Assembly (NCBI GenBank): GCA_012729015.1 | Contig: JAAYDY010000042.1 | Span: 141,608 to 205,607 of the forward strand | DNA length: 64,000 bases | Direction: 5' to 3' | From: Phycisphaerae bacterium | GTDB taxonomy: Bacteria; Planctomycetota; Phycisphaerae; FEN-1346; JAACEH01 | Shown here: piece after piece, positions 49,485 to 59,267 of the stretch | How positions within the stretch are numbered: position 1 is the stretch's first letter | How the letters are laid out: each line of letters begins with the position of its first letter | Translations under genes and position numbers: made by a program | The notes under the pieces: generated by a model | Seen by the model: only the letters and a program-made list of their open reading frames with translations | Databases searched by the model: none | Told to the model about the DNA's origin: nothing

Positions 49485-49934
49485 ATGCCGATAACACTGC
49501 AGATTCGCCGCAAGCCAGGCTGCGAGGACATTCCGTTGCCGCGCTATATGAGCGACGCGGCGGCCGGCATGGATCTCTGTGCGGCCAACAGCGAGCCGAT
49601 CGTGCTGGAACCGGGGCAGATTCGCCTGGTGCCGACGGGCCTGTATGTGGCGATTCCCAGGGGATACGAGGGGCAGGTTCGCCCCCGTAGCGGGCTGGCC
49701 CTGAAGCACGGACTGACGCTGGTCAACGCCCCCGGGACGATTGATGCGGATTACCGCGGTGAAGTCGGGATCATTGTTGGAAACATCGGGTCGCAACCCT
49801 ACACCATCGAACGAGGCACACGAATCGCACAACTGGTCGTCGCGCCGGTGGTGCAGGCCGAGATCGAGATCGTCGACGAACTGGACGCGACGACGCGCGG
49901 TCACGGCGGATTCGGACATACAGGCACCACGTAA
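49485..49934 (+). CDS. dut: dUTP diphosphatase
   Basis: 149 aa from the ATG at 49485 (AAAGG upstream). All five dUTPase motifs are visible: [39 protein letters not shown] and [10 protein letters not shown]. It hydrolyses dUTP to dUMP as a trimer, keeping uracil out of DNA and feeding thymidylate synthesis. ftsK starts 47 bases downstream. Confidence 0.97.
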   Translation: MPITLQIRRKPGCEDIPLPRYMSDAAAGMDLCAANSEPIVLEPGQIRLVPTGLYVAIPRGYEGQVRPRSGLALKHGLTLVNAPGTIDADYRGEVGIIVGNIGSQPYTIERGTRIAQLVVAPVVQAEIEIVDELDATTRGHGGFGHTGTT

Positions 49935-49981
49935 CGGGTCGTCGCGGATTCCTGCGGCGCCCTGGGCGCTGGAGGAATCGG

Positions 49982-52798
49982 ATGACTGCTGAGAGACGTT
50001 CCCTGGTTCTTCGCATTCTGTCGGTCGGGGCCTTCTTCGCCGCCCTGTTCCTGGTGGCCTCGCTGGTCACGCACACCTGGAGCGACCCGCCCGGCGCCGC
50101 GCCCGCAACCATCCACAACATCTGCGGCATCGCCGGCGCCTATGTCTCGCGGGCACTCCTGACGGTCGCCGGATGGGCCAATTACCTCCTCATCGCCGCC
50201 GCCCTGGCAGTCCTCGGCGCCTACATCACCCGCGGCGAGGTCTCGCGACGCTACGCCGTCCTCGTTGTCTGCGCCGCCTTCGGCCTCTTTCTGGTCCTGA
50301 GTCTGTTCTCCTACGACGCCGCCACCGATCCGCATCGCAGCTACAGCCATGGGCAGCCTGCGGCCTGGAACAACGCCTGCGGGTTCCTCGGCTCCGTCGT
50401 CGGATACTACCTGTTCTCCTACGTCGGCGTCGGCGTCTGGTTCGCCGTCCTGGCCGGCTTCGTCGCCCTGGCGGCCACGATCGCCCGGTTCGAAGTCACC
50501 GACCGCGTCCTGCGCGGCATCGGCGTGGCCCTGCTGGTCTGCTTCGCCTCGACGCTGGCGGCCACCTTGCAGGAACACGGCGCCGTCCGTCCCGATCCCA
50601 ACGGCGTGCTGCCTGAGGGCTACGGCGGACTGCTCGGACTTTTCCTGACGAAGCACCTGCTCGTCAATTTCGGCTCCGTGGGATCGTACCTGCTGCTGGC
50701 ATTCGTCGCCCTGGTCGGACTGGTGCTTTCGACCGACACGGTCATCCTGCTCTTCCCGCTGGCCATCTACCGCTATCTGCACAAGCGGCGACTGGCCCGG
50801 TTTGACGCCCTGCGGCAGGCGAGCGACCGCATCCTCAACGGATTCCACGCGGCCCGAGAAGCCATGACGGCCGGCGCGGTCGCCACTGCGGCGGCAGCCA
50901 CCGTGAAACGCGCGCAGCCGAAAATCCGACGCAACGGCAAGGACGCCGACGCCGAGGAGGCCGAGTCGCCCAAGGAACGGACCGCCAAGGCCAGTGCGGC
51001 CAAAGCCGCGACCGCCGCGGCGACGACTCAGGAAGAGCCCGAGCCGCAGGCCCAGCCGGAGCCGCAGAAGCCGGTGGTGCGCGTGGCGCCGAAAATCCGC
51101 CTGCCCAAGGATCGCGCCCAGCAGGCGGCCGCGGGCGACGAACGCCCGTCGCGCGAGAAGTTCAAACTGGTGGATGCCGCCGAAGGGCCCGGCGAAAGCG
51201 CCCCGGCCTACGGCTTCCCGCCGCTGGATCTGCTCGATCCCCCCGAAGAGTTGGACATCTCGGGCGAGGAAGTCACCATCCGGCAGAATGCCGTCAACCT
51301 GGAAGGCACCCTCAAGCAGTTCGGTGTCGAGGCCGAGGTGGTCGGCATCGATACCGGCCCGGTCATCACGCAGTACGAGGTCAACCTCGGCGCCGGCATC
51401 AAGGTCGGCAAGGTCATCAGCCTGTCGGACGATCTGGCCATCGGGCTCAAGACCTCCAGCGTCCGCATCGTGGCGCCCCTGCCCGGCCGCGGCACCATCG
51501 GCATCGAGGTCCCCAACCAGCACCGCAAGACCGTCAACCTGCGCGAATCCATCGAAGACGGCCTGCCGCTGTCGAAACGGTGCAACCTGCCCCTGTTCCT
51601 GGGCAAGGACTCCGCCGGCAACCCGCTCGTGCGCGACCTGGCCTCCATGCCGCACCTGCTCATCGGCGGCACCACCGGAAGCGGCAAGAGCGTCTGCCTG
51701 AACTCCATCATCATGAGCATTCTCTACACGCGAAGCCCGCGCGACGTGAAGTTCATCCTCGTGGACCCGAAAATGGTCGAGATGACCATGTTCGCCAGCA
51801 TCCCGCACCTGATGTGCCCGGTCGTCAGCGACATGTCGCGCGTCCAGAGTATCCTGGAGTGGCTGATCTCGAAGATGCAGGAGCGGTACGGCCTTCTGGC
51901 CGAGGCCGGCGTCAAGAACATCGTCGGCTACAACGCCCTGACGCGCGAGCAGATCATCGAGAAGTTCAAGCCGACCAGCGAAGAAGACCAGATGCGGCTG
52001 ACGTATCACATGCCGTACATCGTCCTGGTGATCGACGAGTTGGCGGACCTGATGATGACCTGTGCCAAGGAGGCCGAGGCGGCCATCACCCGCCTGGCCC
52101 AGAAGTCGCGAGCCGTCGGCATCCACCTGATCCTGGCGACGCAGCGCCCGAGCGTGGACGTCGTGACGGGCCTCATCAAGAGCAACCATCCGTGCCGCGT
52201 GGCGTTCCAGGTGGCCAGCCGCGTGGACTCCCGGACGATTCTCGACAGCATGGGCGCCGAGAAACTCCTCGGCCGCGGCGACATGCTGCTCATGCAGCCC
52301 GGGGCCAACAAGCTCCTGCGGGCTCAGTGTACCTATGTGTCCGAGAAGGAAATCTCGACCGTCGTCGAGCACGTGTCCAAGGGCAACAAGTGTGAGTTCA
52401 ACCGCGAATTGGTCCAGTTGAAAGCCAAGCCGCCGGCGGCAAGCCGCGGTCGCGGGGCCTCCTCCGGCGGCGGCGATGACGACGACTCGGCCTTCGCCGA
52501 ACGCGACGATATGTACCTCGACGCCGTTCGCGTCGTGCTCCAGCACCAGCGCGGCAGCGTGTCGCTGCTTCAGCGCAAACTCGGCATCGGCTACGGCCGC
52601 GCCAGTCGCCTGATCGACTTCATGGCCGAGGACGGCCTCGTCGGCGAGTACCAGGGCAGCCAGGCCCGCGAGGCCCTCATCTCGCTCGACGAGTGGGAAG
52701 CCCAACGCGGCGAAGGCGACGGCGTGCCGGTGGCCGCCGGCGGCGCCGACGACGATGAGGATGACAACGAGGACGACGACCTGGACGACCCGTCGTAG
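49982..52798 (+). CDS. ftsK: FtsK/SpoIIIE DNA translocase
   Basis: 938 aa, ATG with GGAGGAA upstream. Residues 1-270 carry about four or five membrane helices anchoring it at the division site. A ~160-residue Ala/Lys/Glu/Pro-rich linker follows (short for FtsK). The motor domain contains IGGTTGSGKSVCLNSIIMS (Walker A), IVLVIDELADLMM (Walker B) and LATQRPSVDVVTG. The C-terminal gamma winged helix reads VSLLQRKLGIGYGRASRLID and should recognise polar DNA motifs. It pumps chromosome DNA through the septum toward dif. Confidence 0.97.
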   Translation: MTAERRSLVLRILSVGAFFAALFLVASLVTHTWSDPPGAAPATIHNICGIAGAYVSRALLTVAGWANYLLIAAALAVLGAYITRGEVSRRYAVLVVCAAFGLFLVLSLFSYDAATDPHRSYSHGQPAAWNNACGFLGSVVGYYLFSYVGVGVWFAVLAGFVALAATIARFEVTDRVLRGIGVALLVCFASTLAATLQEHGAVRPDPNGVLPEGYGGLLGLFLTKHLLVNFGSVGSYLLLAFVALVGLVLSTDTVILLFPLAIYRYLHKRRLARFDALRQASDRILNGFHAAREAMTAGAVATAAAATVKRAQPKIRRNGKDADAEEAESPKERTAKASAAKAATAAATTQEEPEPQAQPEPQKPVVRVAPKIRLPKDRAQQAAAGDERPSREKFKLVDAAEGPGESAPAYGFPPLDLLDPPEELDISGEEVTIRQNAVNLEGTLKQFGVEAEVVGIDTGPVITQYEVNLGAGIKVGKVISLSDDLAIGLKTSSVRIVAPLPGRGTIGIEVPNQHRKTVNLRESIEDGLPLSKRCNLPLFLGKDSAGNPLVRDLASMPHLLIGGTTGSGKSVCLNSIIMSILYTRSPRDVKFILVDPKMVEMTMFASIPHLMCPVVSDMSRVQSILEWLISKMQERYGLLAEAGVKNIVGYNALTREQIIEKFKPTSEEDQMRLTYHMPYIVLVIDELADLMMTCAKEAEAAITRLAQKSRAVGIHLILATQRPSVDVVTGLIKSNHPCRVAFQVASRVDSRTILDSMGAEKLLGRGDMLLMQPGANKLLRAQCTYVSEKEISTVVEHVSKGNKCEFNRELVQLKAKPPAASRGRGASSGGGDDDDSAFAERDDMYLDAVRVVLQHQRGSVSLLQRKLGIGYGRASRLIDFMAEDGLVGEYQGSQAREALISLDEWEAQRGEGDGVPVAAGGADDDEDDNEDDDLDDPS

Positions 52799-52825
52799 CC
52801 CCCCTCCCCTTCATGCGAATCCCAG

Positions 52826-52864
52826 GCGGAAGGCCCGACACGCGTCCGGCCTTCCGCTTGTTTA
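52826..52864 (+). terminator. Terminator of the pheA-ftsK run
   Basis: 10-bp perfect stem GCGGAAGGCC (52826-52835) / GGCCTTCCGC (52848-52857), 12-base loop, then TTGTTTA. Located 27 bases after the ftsK stop. Confidence 0.75.
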
Positions 52865-52981
52865 TACCCGCAGACGCCCCGAACCGTGCTCGGCCTCGGA
52901 CGGCCTCAGACACCCCGGGGCCGATGTATACTGTAGGCAGACGCACCGCCAACCTGTACTGCGCGATGGCGAGGGTTTCCT

Positions 52982-54682
52982 ATGAAACTGACGAAGTGTC
53001 TGAGCATCGCCGCGTTTGTCCTCCTCGGGTCAGTGCCGATCGGGGCCATCGCAGCCCCACCGGCCGGCGAGCCCGCCGACGACCTGGCGGCACTGAAGCC
53101 GCACCTCAGGCAGTCGCTCATGTGGGACTTCCCGACGCTCGGCGCCAAGTATTCCGTCACGATCTACTACCTGGACGAGACCACCGGCCCCGAGGCCCGG
53201 GACGTCATCCTCTATGTGCGGAACCGGGCCTGGGAGCGAATCGGCCAGGAGGACGACCTGTCGATTCTGAAGGACTACGTCAGCCGACGGTTCATCGTCA
53301 TGACCCTCGACTTCGGCAACGAGCCCCGAGCCGTCTCGCCGGCCATCGACGACGACATCAACCTGCTGCACAGGGCCATCTTCGGCTACAAGACGCCGTC
53401 CATCCTGCGAGCCATCAAGCTGGAGCCCAAGCCGGTCCGCTGCTTCATCATGCCCGCGGGCTATCGTGTCGCCACCGACCTGACGTTCTGGGAGATCGAC
53501 AAGCACGGCGTCTACGGCACCCTCGAGTACATCATGAAGACCTACAACGAGGAGATCGTCCCGAAGGTGCCCGGCATGAAACCCGCCGAGAAGCCCTCGG
53601 ACATGGTGGACCGCAACGGCAAACCGTTCGACTATGGGATCAGGATGGACATCGTCTACCCCTCGCAGCCGAGGAAGAAGTGCCCCGTGTTCGTCTACTC
53701 CGACACCCAGCCCACGCGCGACGCGCATCACCGGTATCTGTTCCAGTTGCGCGGCTACGTCTACGTCGTCATGGGCCATTGCTTCAACCCGTGCGTGACG
53801 CACTACTGGCACCTCAACAAGTTCACCCTCGACCACTGGAACGGCCTGGCCTGCTACACGGCGGCCATGCGATACCTTAATATGCACGCCGACACGTACA
53901 GCATGGACACCGACCGCATCGGGATGATGGGCATCTCGAAGGGCCAGTACGCCGTGACCCGCCTTTCGCCCCCCGGCCACGAAGCCTTCACCGAGAGCCG
54001 CAGGTTCCCGGGCTTTCCGCTCGGCACACCCGAGCCGCAGCCCTGGCAGGGACACCCGTCCCGAATCCACGCCGGCTGGCAGGGCATGGGCATGGGGCTG
54101 TGGGAGACCGAGTACATCACGCCCGACTACGCCCCCACCATCCTGGCCTGCGGCGAGAACGACCGCGATGTCATCACCCAGGACGGCAATGTGAGGTTCC
54201 TGGCCGCCCTGGAGAAGCTCGACGTGAACCACGTCAACCTGTTCATGGAGGGCCTGGGACACGCGATCTCCCTGGGGTACGACAAGCGACTCGGCGTGGA
54301 CCGGTACCAGCTCGTCATTGACTTCTTCGACCGGTACCTGCGGGCCCCGGACAGACTTCCACCGGTGGTCCTCATCGCCTCGCCGCGCGACGGGGCCGAG
54401 AATGTCGATCCGTCGGCCCCCATCTGGGTCCAGTTCGCCCCCGTCATCGACGAAACGACGGTGCTCGACGGCAAGGGCATCCGGGTCACCAGCGCCGGCA
54501 GCGCCGCAGAGGTCAAGGGCACGTGGAAGGCGTCGCACGGAGGCACGAAGTTCACGTTTGTCCCCGAGGCCCCCCTCGCCGGGGCAACGCCCTACGAGGT
54601 CTCGGTGACGGGCGCCGTCAGGGACAAAGCCGGCAACGCCCTTCAGGCGGTCAGAACCATCCGCTTCAAGACCGCGGGATAG
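52982..54682 (+). CDS. Secreted esterase-like protein with C-terminal Ig-like domain
   Basis: 566 aa, ATG with GAGGG upstream. A signal peptide ends near AIAAPPA (residue ~25). A central alpha/beta-hydrolase-type region (about 200-455) has the elbow MGISKGQYAV (GxSxG with Ser, residues ~318-322) and a likely acid/His segment GHAISLGYDKR. C-terminal residues ~460-566 form a bacterial Ig-like (Big_5) domain: SPRDGAENVDPSAPIWVQF and RDKAGNAL. Substrate unknown; it resembles other large secreted planctomycete hydrolases. TATACT at 52927-52932 may be its -10 box, but no good -35 was found. Confidence 0.72.
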   Translation: MKLTKCLSIAAFVLLGSVPIGAIAAPPAGEPADDLAALKPHLRQSLMWDFPTLGAKYSVTIYYLDETTGPEARDVILYVRNRAWERIGQEDDLSILKDYVSRRFIVMTLDFGNEPRAVSPAIDDDINLLHRAIFGYKTPSILRAIKLEPKPVRCFIMPAGYRVATDLTFWEIDKHGVYGTLEYIMKTYNEEIVPKVPGMKPAEKPSDMVDRNGKPFDYGIRMDIVYPSQPRKKCPVFVYSDTQPTRDAHHRYLFQLRGYVYVVMGHCFNPCVTHYWHLNKFTLDHWNGLACYTAAMRYLNMHADTYSMDTDRIGMMGISKGQYAVTRLSPPGHEAFTESRRFPGFPLGTPEPQPWQGHPSRIHAGWQGMGMGLWETEYITPDYAPTILACGENDRDVITQDGNVRFLAALEKLDVNHVNLFMEGLGHAISLGYDKRLGVDRYQLVIDFFDRYLRAPDRLPPVVLIASPRDGAENVDPSAPIWVQFAPVIDETTVLDGKGIRVTSAGSAAEVKGTWKASHGGTKFTFVPEAPLAGATPYEVSVTGAVRDKAGNALQAVRTIRFKTAG

Positions 54683-54781
54683 TCCCGAGCCCATCGCCCC
54701 GGCCGACACTGGAGTATACACCAGGGCCGACTTGCCTTGCGGCGGTCACCGAAAGGTGCAGAATTTTCCTGGAGTATGTCC

Positions 54782-54810
54782 TTGACAATTCGGCACTTTC
54801 GTCGTAATTA
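54782..54810 (+). promoter_or_regulatory. Near-consensus promoter of the RNA candidate
   Basis: TTGACA (54782-54787), exactly 17 bases, TAATTA (54805-54810). The predicted +1 is near 54817. It is one of the best hexamer pairs in the window, yet no protein gene follows it. Confidence 0.7.
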
Positions 54811-54816
54811 GATGCC

Positions 54817-55023
54817 TTCGGCTACGGATTCTGGCCGCTGCATGTCCGAGTCAGATCGGTTGGACGCTAGGGATGGTTTCCGTCGAGTATCGTGGTTGGG
54901 CTTCTGCGCGCATCGTATGGGTCTGAACAGCGCGTCGCCCGTTGACATTGTGGAGAGGCGTCCTTCGGGACGCTTTATCGCGCGGCAGCGATTTGCCACC
55001 CCTCGGTCGCTGCCGCCTTTTTT
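54817..55023 (+). ncRNA. Candidate standalone structured RNA (about 207 nt)
   Basis: Bounded by the promoter at 54782 and a strong terminator. The interior contains a perfect GCGTCC-UUCG-GGACGC tetraloop hairpin (54958-54973) and a CGCGC/GCGCG pairing (54907-54911 with 54930-54934). The only open frame on this strand runs past the terminator, which argues against a small protein. I looked for tmRNA, RNase P, SRP and 6S hallmarks and did not recognise any. It could alternatively be a leader for trpF, but the terminator lies 310 bases before that start codon. Confidence 0.45.
54982..55023 (+). terminator. Rho-independent terminator of the RNA candidate
   Basis: Perfect 10-bp stem GCGGCAGCGA (54982-54991) / TCGCTGCCGC (55007-55016), 15-base loop, CC then six Ts. 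Confidence 0.8.
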
Positions 55024-55061
55024 GCGCCCCATCCGACAATCCCGCCTCGGCCTCCTTCCTG

Positions 55062-55122
55062 CCCTCTCCCCCGTCCAGAGGGAGGGGCCCTGAGCGCAGC
55101 GAAGGGCGTTGAGGCCCGAACG
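55062..55122. repeat. Dispersed C-rich/G-rich intergenic repeat, copy 1
   Basis: CCCTCTCCCCCGTCCAGAGG, then GGAGGGGCCCTGAGCGCAGC and GAAGGGCGTTGAGG. A similar sequence lies at 63945-64000 at the window end. It forms a small hairpin (CCCTC/GAGGG) followed by a conserved GAGCG-AGCGA-GGGCG-TGAGG tail. Confidence 0.6.
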
Positions 55123-55146
55123 CCAGCAACCCTCCTGCCGCGTCAA

Positions 55147-55172
55147 CCGTAGGGGCGGCTCGCGAGCCGCCC
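55147..55172. repeat. Solo copy of the GGGCGGCTC palindrome
   Basis: CCGTAG precedes GGGCGGCTCGCGAGCCGCCC (55153-55172), identical to the second palindrome of element A with its CCGTAG flank. No terminal repeats are attached. Confidence 0.7.
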
Positions 55173-55275
55173 GTGGTGACGCCCATGTGACCCCAAAACG
55201 AGCCCCTTGCTCACCTCATCCGACCGAGAATCCCTGGCCCTATCACGGGTAATGCGACCTTCGCGGGTCAGACAC

Positions 55276-55303
55276 TTGACTTGGCGGTCGATTCTGTTAC
55301 CCT
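55276..55303 (+). promoter_or_regulatory. Candidate promoter of trpF
   Basis: TTGACT (55276-55281), 16-base spacer, TACCCT (55298-55303), about 30 bases before the trpF ATG. Confidence 0.4.
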
Positions 55304-55333
55304 ACCCGTTCCAGGCCGGTCGGGAGGGACTGC

Positions 55334-55984
55334 ATGGGCCGCATGAGAGTCAAAGTCTGTGGCGTGACCTCTCCCGACGACGCCAGGATGGTTGCGGCTG
55401 CGGGAGTAGACGCCGTCGGGATCATCTTCGCCGAGAGCCCGCGACAGGTCACCGTCGCCCAGGCCAAGGCTATTGTGGACGCTTTGCCGCCGTGGGTCAC
55501 TCCCGTCGGCGTCTTCGTCAACGAGGCTCCGGCCGCCATCGGCCGCATCGCCGGCGAGGTAGGGCTGGCCACTGTTCAGTTGCACGGCGACGAACTGCCG
55601 TGCAGCGTTAAGGACGTGGCCGGGCACTTCAAGGTCATCAAGGCCTTTCGTGTCGGCGGACAAGCGGATGTGGCGGACGTTCTGGACTATGTCGAGCAGT
55701 GCCGGCCCGACGCCTGCCTGATCGACTCGCGTGTCCGCGGCGCCTATGGCGGCACCGGCCAGACGGCCCCCTGGGACCTCGTGGCCAGTCTGGCCGGCCG
55801 GCTCCGACCGTTGATCCTCAGCGGCGGTCTGACGCCGGAGAATGTGGCTGAGGCGGCACGAATCGTGCGTCCCTGGGGCGTCGAGGCTTCCAGCGGCGTG
55901 GAGTCGGCCCCCGGCAGGAAAGACAAGCAGCGAGTGCTGGATTTCGTGCGTAATGCGACATCCGTTGACGTAACCGAAGAGTGA
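55334..55984 (+). CDS. trpF: Phosphoribosylanthranilate isomerase
   Basis: 216 aa from the ATG at 55334 (GGGAGGGA with good spacing); an ATG three codons later is possible. TIM-barrel motifs: VKVCGVTSPDDARMVAAAG with the catalytic Cys, QLHGDE, LIDSRVRGAYGGTGQTAPWD with the catalytic Asp, and LSGGLTPENVAEA plus EASSGVES. Converts PRA to CdRP in tryptophan synthesis. No other trp gene is adjacent. Confidence 0.96.
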   Translation: MGRMRVKVCGVTSPDDARMVAAAGVDAVGIIFAESPRQVTVAQAKAIVDALPPWVTPVGVFVNEAPAAIGRIAGEVGLATVQLHGDELPCSVKDVAGHFKVIKAFRVGGQADVADVLDYVEQCRPDACLIDSRVRGAYGGTGQTAPWDLVASLAGRLRPLILSGGLTPENVAEAARIVRPWGVEASSGVESAPGRKDKQRVLDFVRNATSVDVTEE

Positions 55985-57262
<1,278 letters not shown>

Positions 57263-57323
57263 TGCGACTGGCGGCCTGTCGGCATGGAACGATTGTCACA
57301 CGGTGAGTGAGGGCACAACGATC

Positions 57324-58631
57324 ATGGCATCCATTCTGCCGTTTCGGGGTCTGCGCTACAACACCAACCAGTCGCTCGACCTGGCGATGGTGACGGCCCC
57401 GCCGTACGATTGCATCGGCGAGGGGTTCCAGAGGGAACTCCACGACCGGCACCCGCACAACGTCGTGCGGCTGATCCTGGGCTATCAGCAGCCCGGCGAC
57501 ACCGACGCGGACAACCGGTACACCCGGTCCGCCCGGTGTCTGAAACAGTGGCAGGATGCCAACGTCCTCGTCCGCGAGGGCCGGCCGGCGCTGTACCTGT
57601 ACGAGCAGGAGTTCACCGCCGGCGGCACAACGCACGTCCGCCGCGGCTTCATTGCCCGCGTCGCCCTCGAGGAGTTCGGCTCCGGCGACATCCACCCCCA
57701 CGAGCAGACCTTCAGCGGCCCGAAGGAGGACCGCCTCCGCCTGCTCAAGGCCACGCGAACCAACCTCAGCCAGGTCTTCGCCCTCTATCCGGACGAGACC
57801 AACGAGGTGATGGCCGCGTTCGATCGTCGGCCCCTGGCCCGGCCGGACCTTGTCGTCACCGACGACCACGGCGTCATCAACCGCATGTGGATCATCACCC
57901 ACGAGGAGACGGCCGCCGACGTCTGCTCACTCATGCACCGCAAGCCCCTGTTCATCGCCGACGGACATCACCGGTACACCACGGCCCTGAACTACCGTAA
58001 CTGGCTGCGAAGCCGCGGCGAAGACGTCTCCGGGCACCATCCCGCCAACTTCACGTCGATCATGTGCGTCTCGATGAGCGACCCTGGGCTGGTGGTGTTC
58101 CCGACCCATCGCGTCCTGGCCAACTTCCCGCAGGTCACCGCCGACCAGATGCGACAGGCCCTGGCCGCACACTTCTCGTGGCAGGAGTTCACCGGCGCCG
58201 AGGCCGTCAGCGGACGTCTCGAGGAGCGGCTCGCAGAGTCCAAGAGCCCCTCCATCGGCATCTACCTGCGAGGCGATCAGTCGGCCTACATGGCCCAACT
58301 GAAGAACATCTCGGCCATGGACCGCCTGGCAACCGATCACAGCCCCCAGTGGCGGCGGCTGGACGTGGCCGTCCTCCACCAACTGGTCATCGACCGGCTG
58401 CTGCCCGAGACGTTCGGGCCGCAGAACGAGCTCCAGATTCGCTACGTTCACCTGGCCGCGGAGGCCTTCGATGCCGTCCACGAGGACAACGCGTCCGTGG
58501 CCCTGCTGCTGAAGCCGCCCACGGTCAACGACGTCCGCGTCATTGCCGGCAACGGCGAACTGATGCCGCAGAAGTCCACCTACTTCTATCCCAAGCTCCT
58601 GAGCGGCCTCGTGATGAACCCGCTGGACTGA
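57324..58631 (+). CDS. DUF1015 family protein
   Basis: 435 aa from the ATG at 57324; a GTG at 57303 would add seven residues but has no ribosome site. Family signature pieces are ILPFRGLRYN, VTAPPYDCI, HNVVRLILG, FIARVALEEF, HEQTFSGPKEDRL, LFIADGHHRYTTALNYR and MCVSMSDPGLVVFPTHR. The function of the family is not established; members often sit near serine or one-carbon metabolism genes. Here it follows ahcY by 61 bases. Confidence 0.92.
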   Translation: MASILPFRGLRYNTNQSLDLAMVTAPPYDCIGEGFQRELHDRHPHNVVRLILGYQQPGDTDADNRYTRSARCLKQWQDANVLVREGRPALYLYEQEFTAGGTTHVRRGFIARVALEEFGSGDIHPHEQTFSGPKEDRLRLLKATRTNLSQVFALYPDETNEVMAAFDRRPLARPDLVVTDDHGVINRMWIITHEETAADVCSLMHRKPLFIADGHHRYTTALNYRNWLRSRGEDVSGHHPANFTSIMCVSMSDPGLVVFPTHRVLANFPQVTADQMRQALAAHFSWQEFTGAEAVSGRLEERLAESKSPSIGIYLRGDQSAYMAQLKNISAMDRLATDHSPQWRRLDVAVLHQLVIDRLLPETFGPQNELQIRYVHLAAEAFDAVHEDNASVALLLKPPTVNDVRVIAGNGELMPQKSTYFYPKLLSGLVMNPLD

Positions 58632-58684
58632 GGCCCATCTCCGACAGGCCCTGCCGGTGCCGGACGTCTGGCAGAACCAACAGA

Positions 58685-58718
58685 AGAGCCCTGAGATCAG
58701 CCATCTCAGGGCTCTTTC
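58685..58718. terminator. Terminator hairpin after the DUF1015 gene
   Basis: Perfect 13-bp stem AGAGCCCTGAGAT (58685-58697) / ATCTCAGGGCTCT (58703-58715), five-base loop, T-rich end. Probably bidirectional, serving the convergent CBM48-like gene too. Confidence 0.85.
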
Positions 58719-58762
58719 ATTGACTCGTTGCGATGTCGCCGCCAGATTCGCGCCGGCCGCGC

Positions 58763-59104
58763 CTACTGCACCCTCGACCGGCCGCTGAAGGCGTGACTCT
58801 CGGGCATCGCCATCAGCCGGATCGGCGGCAGGACATCGACCAGACTGTTGAACCCGCCGAAGCTGTTGCGAAGGACGCCGCACGCCGCGAAATCGGTGTG
58901 CCACCGGTCGCCTTCTTCCCAGTACCGGAACTCGTGCTTGCCCGGCGACAGCTTCACCGTGGCATGCCACAGGCCGTCCCGGCCCAGGTGCATGGGCGTG
59001 GCCGTCTTGTTCCAGTTGTTGAAATCGCCGACCACATACACCTGCCGCTGCGTGTTGCATCGGAAGGTGAACGTCACTTTGCCCGCCCCTCCTAGGTCAA
59101 CCAT
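58763..59104 (-). CDS. Small CBM48/early-set (glycogen-binding-like) protein
   Basis: 113 aa from the ATG at 59104 (AAGGGCGG upstream). Nearly the whole protein is one early-set Ig-like domain: FTFRCNTQRQVYVVGDFNNW with the typical VYVVGDFNNWN strand, then GLWHATVKLSPGKHEFRYWE. Such domains bind glycogen or starch in isoamylases and AMPK subunits. No enzymatic domain is attached, so a regulatory or adaptor role is inferred. Confidence 0.85.
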   Translation of the reverse strand: MVDLGGAGKVTFTFRCNTQRQVYVVGDFNNWNKTATPMHLGRDGLWHATVKLSPGKHEFRYWEEGDRWHTDFAACGVLRNSFGGFNSLVDVLPPIRLMAMPESHAFSGRSRVQ

Positions 59105-59267
59105 ATACCGCCCTTTCGTCACGTCACATCGCGGACACCGTTCCCCCCTAGCGAGAACGACCCGCCGCGCTGGCCCCTGGCAGGCCACACTGAAGACTAC
59201 TATCGGCCGAGATACGCTGCGAAGCTTAATATTTCGCTCAGTACGGATACGTGTCCCATTTCGACGC

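Noticed and set aside
49901..52705. Very long open frame antisense to ftsK (about 930 codons)
   Set aside because: In GC-rich DNA the antisense frame of a real gene is often open. Its translation lacks any recognised domain, is full of low-complexity His/Asp/Val stretches, and ftsK motifs on the other strand are unmistakable.
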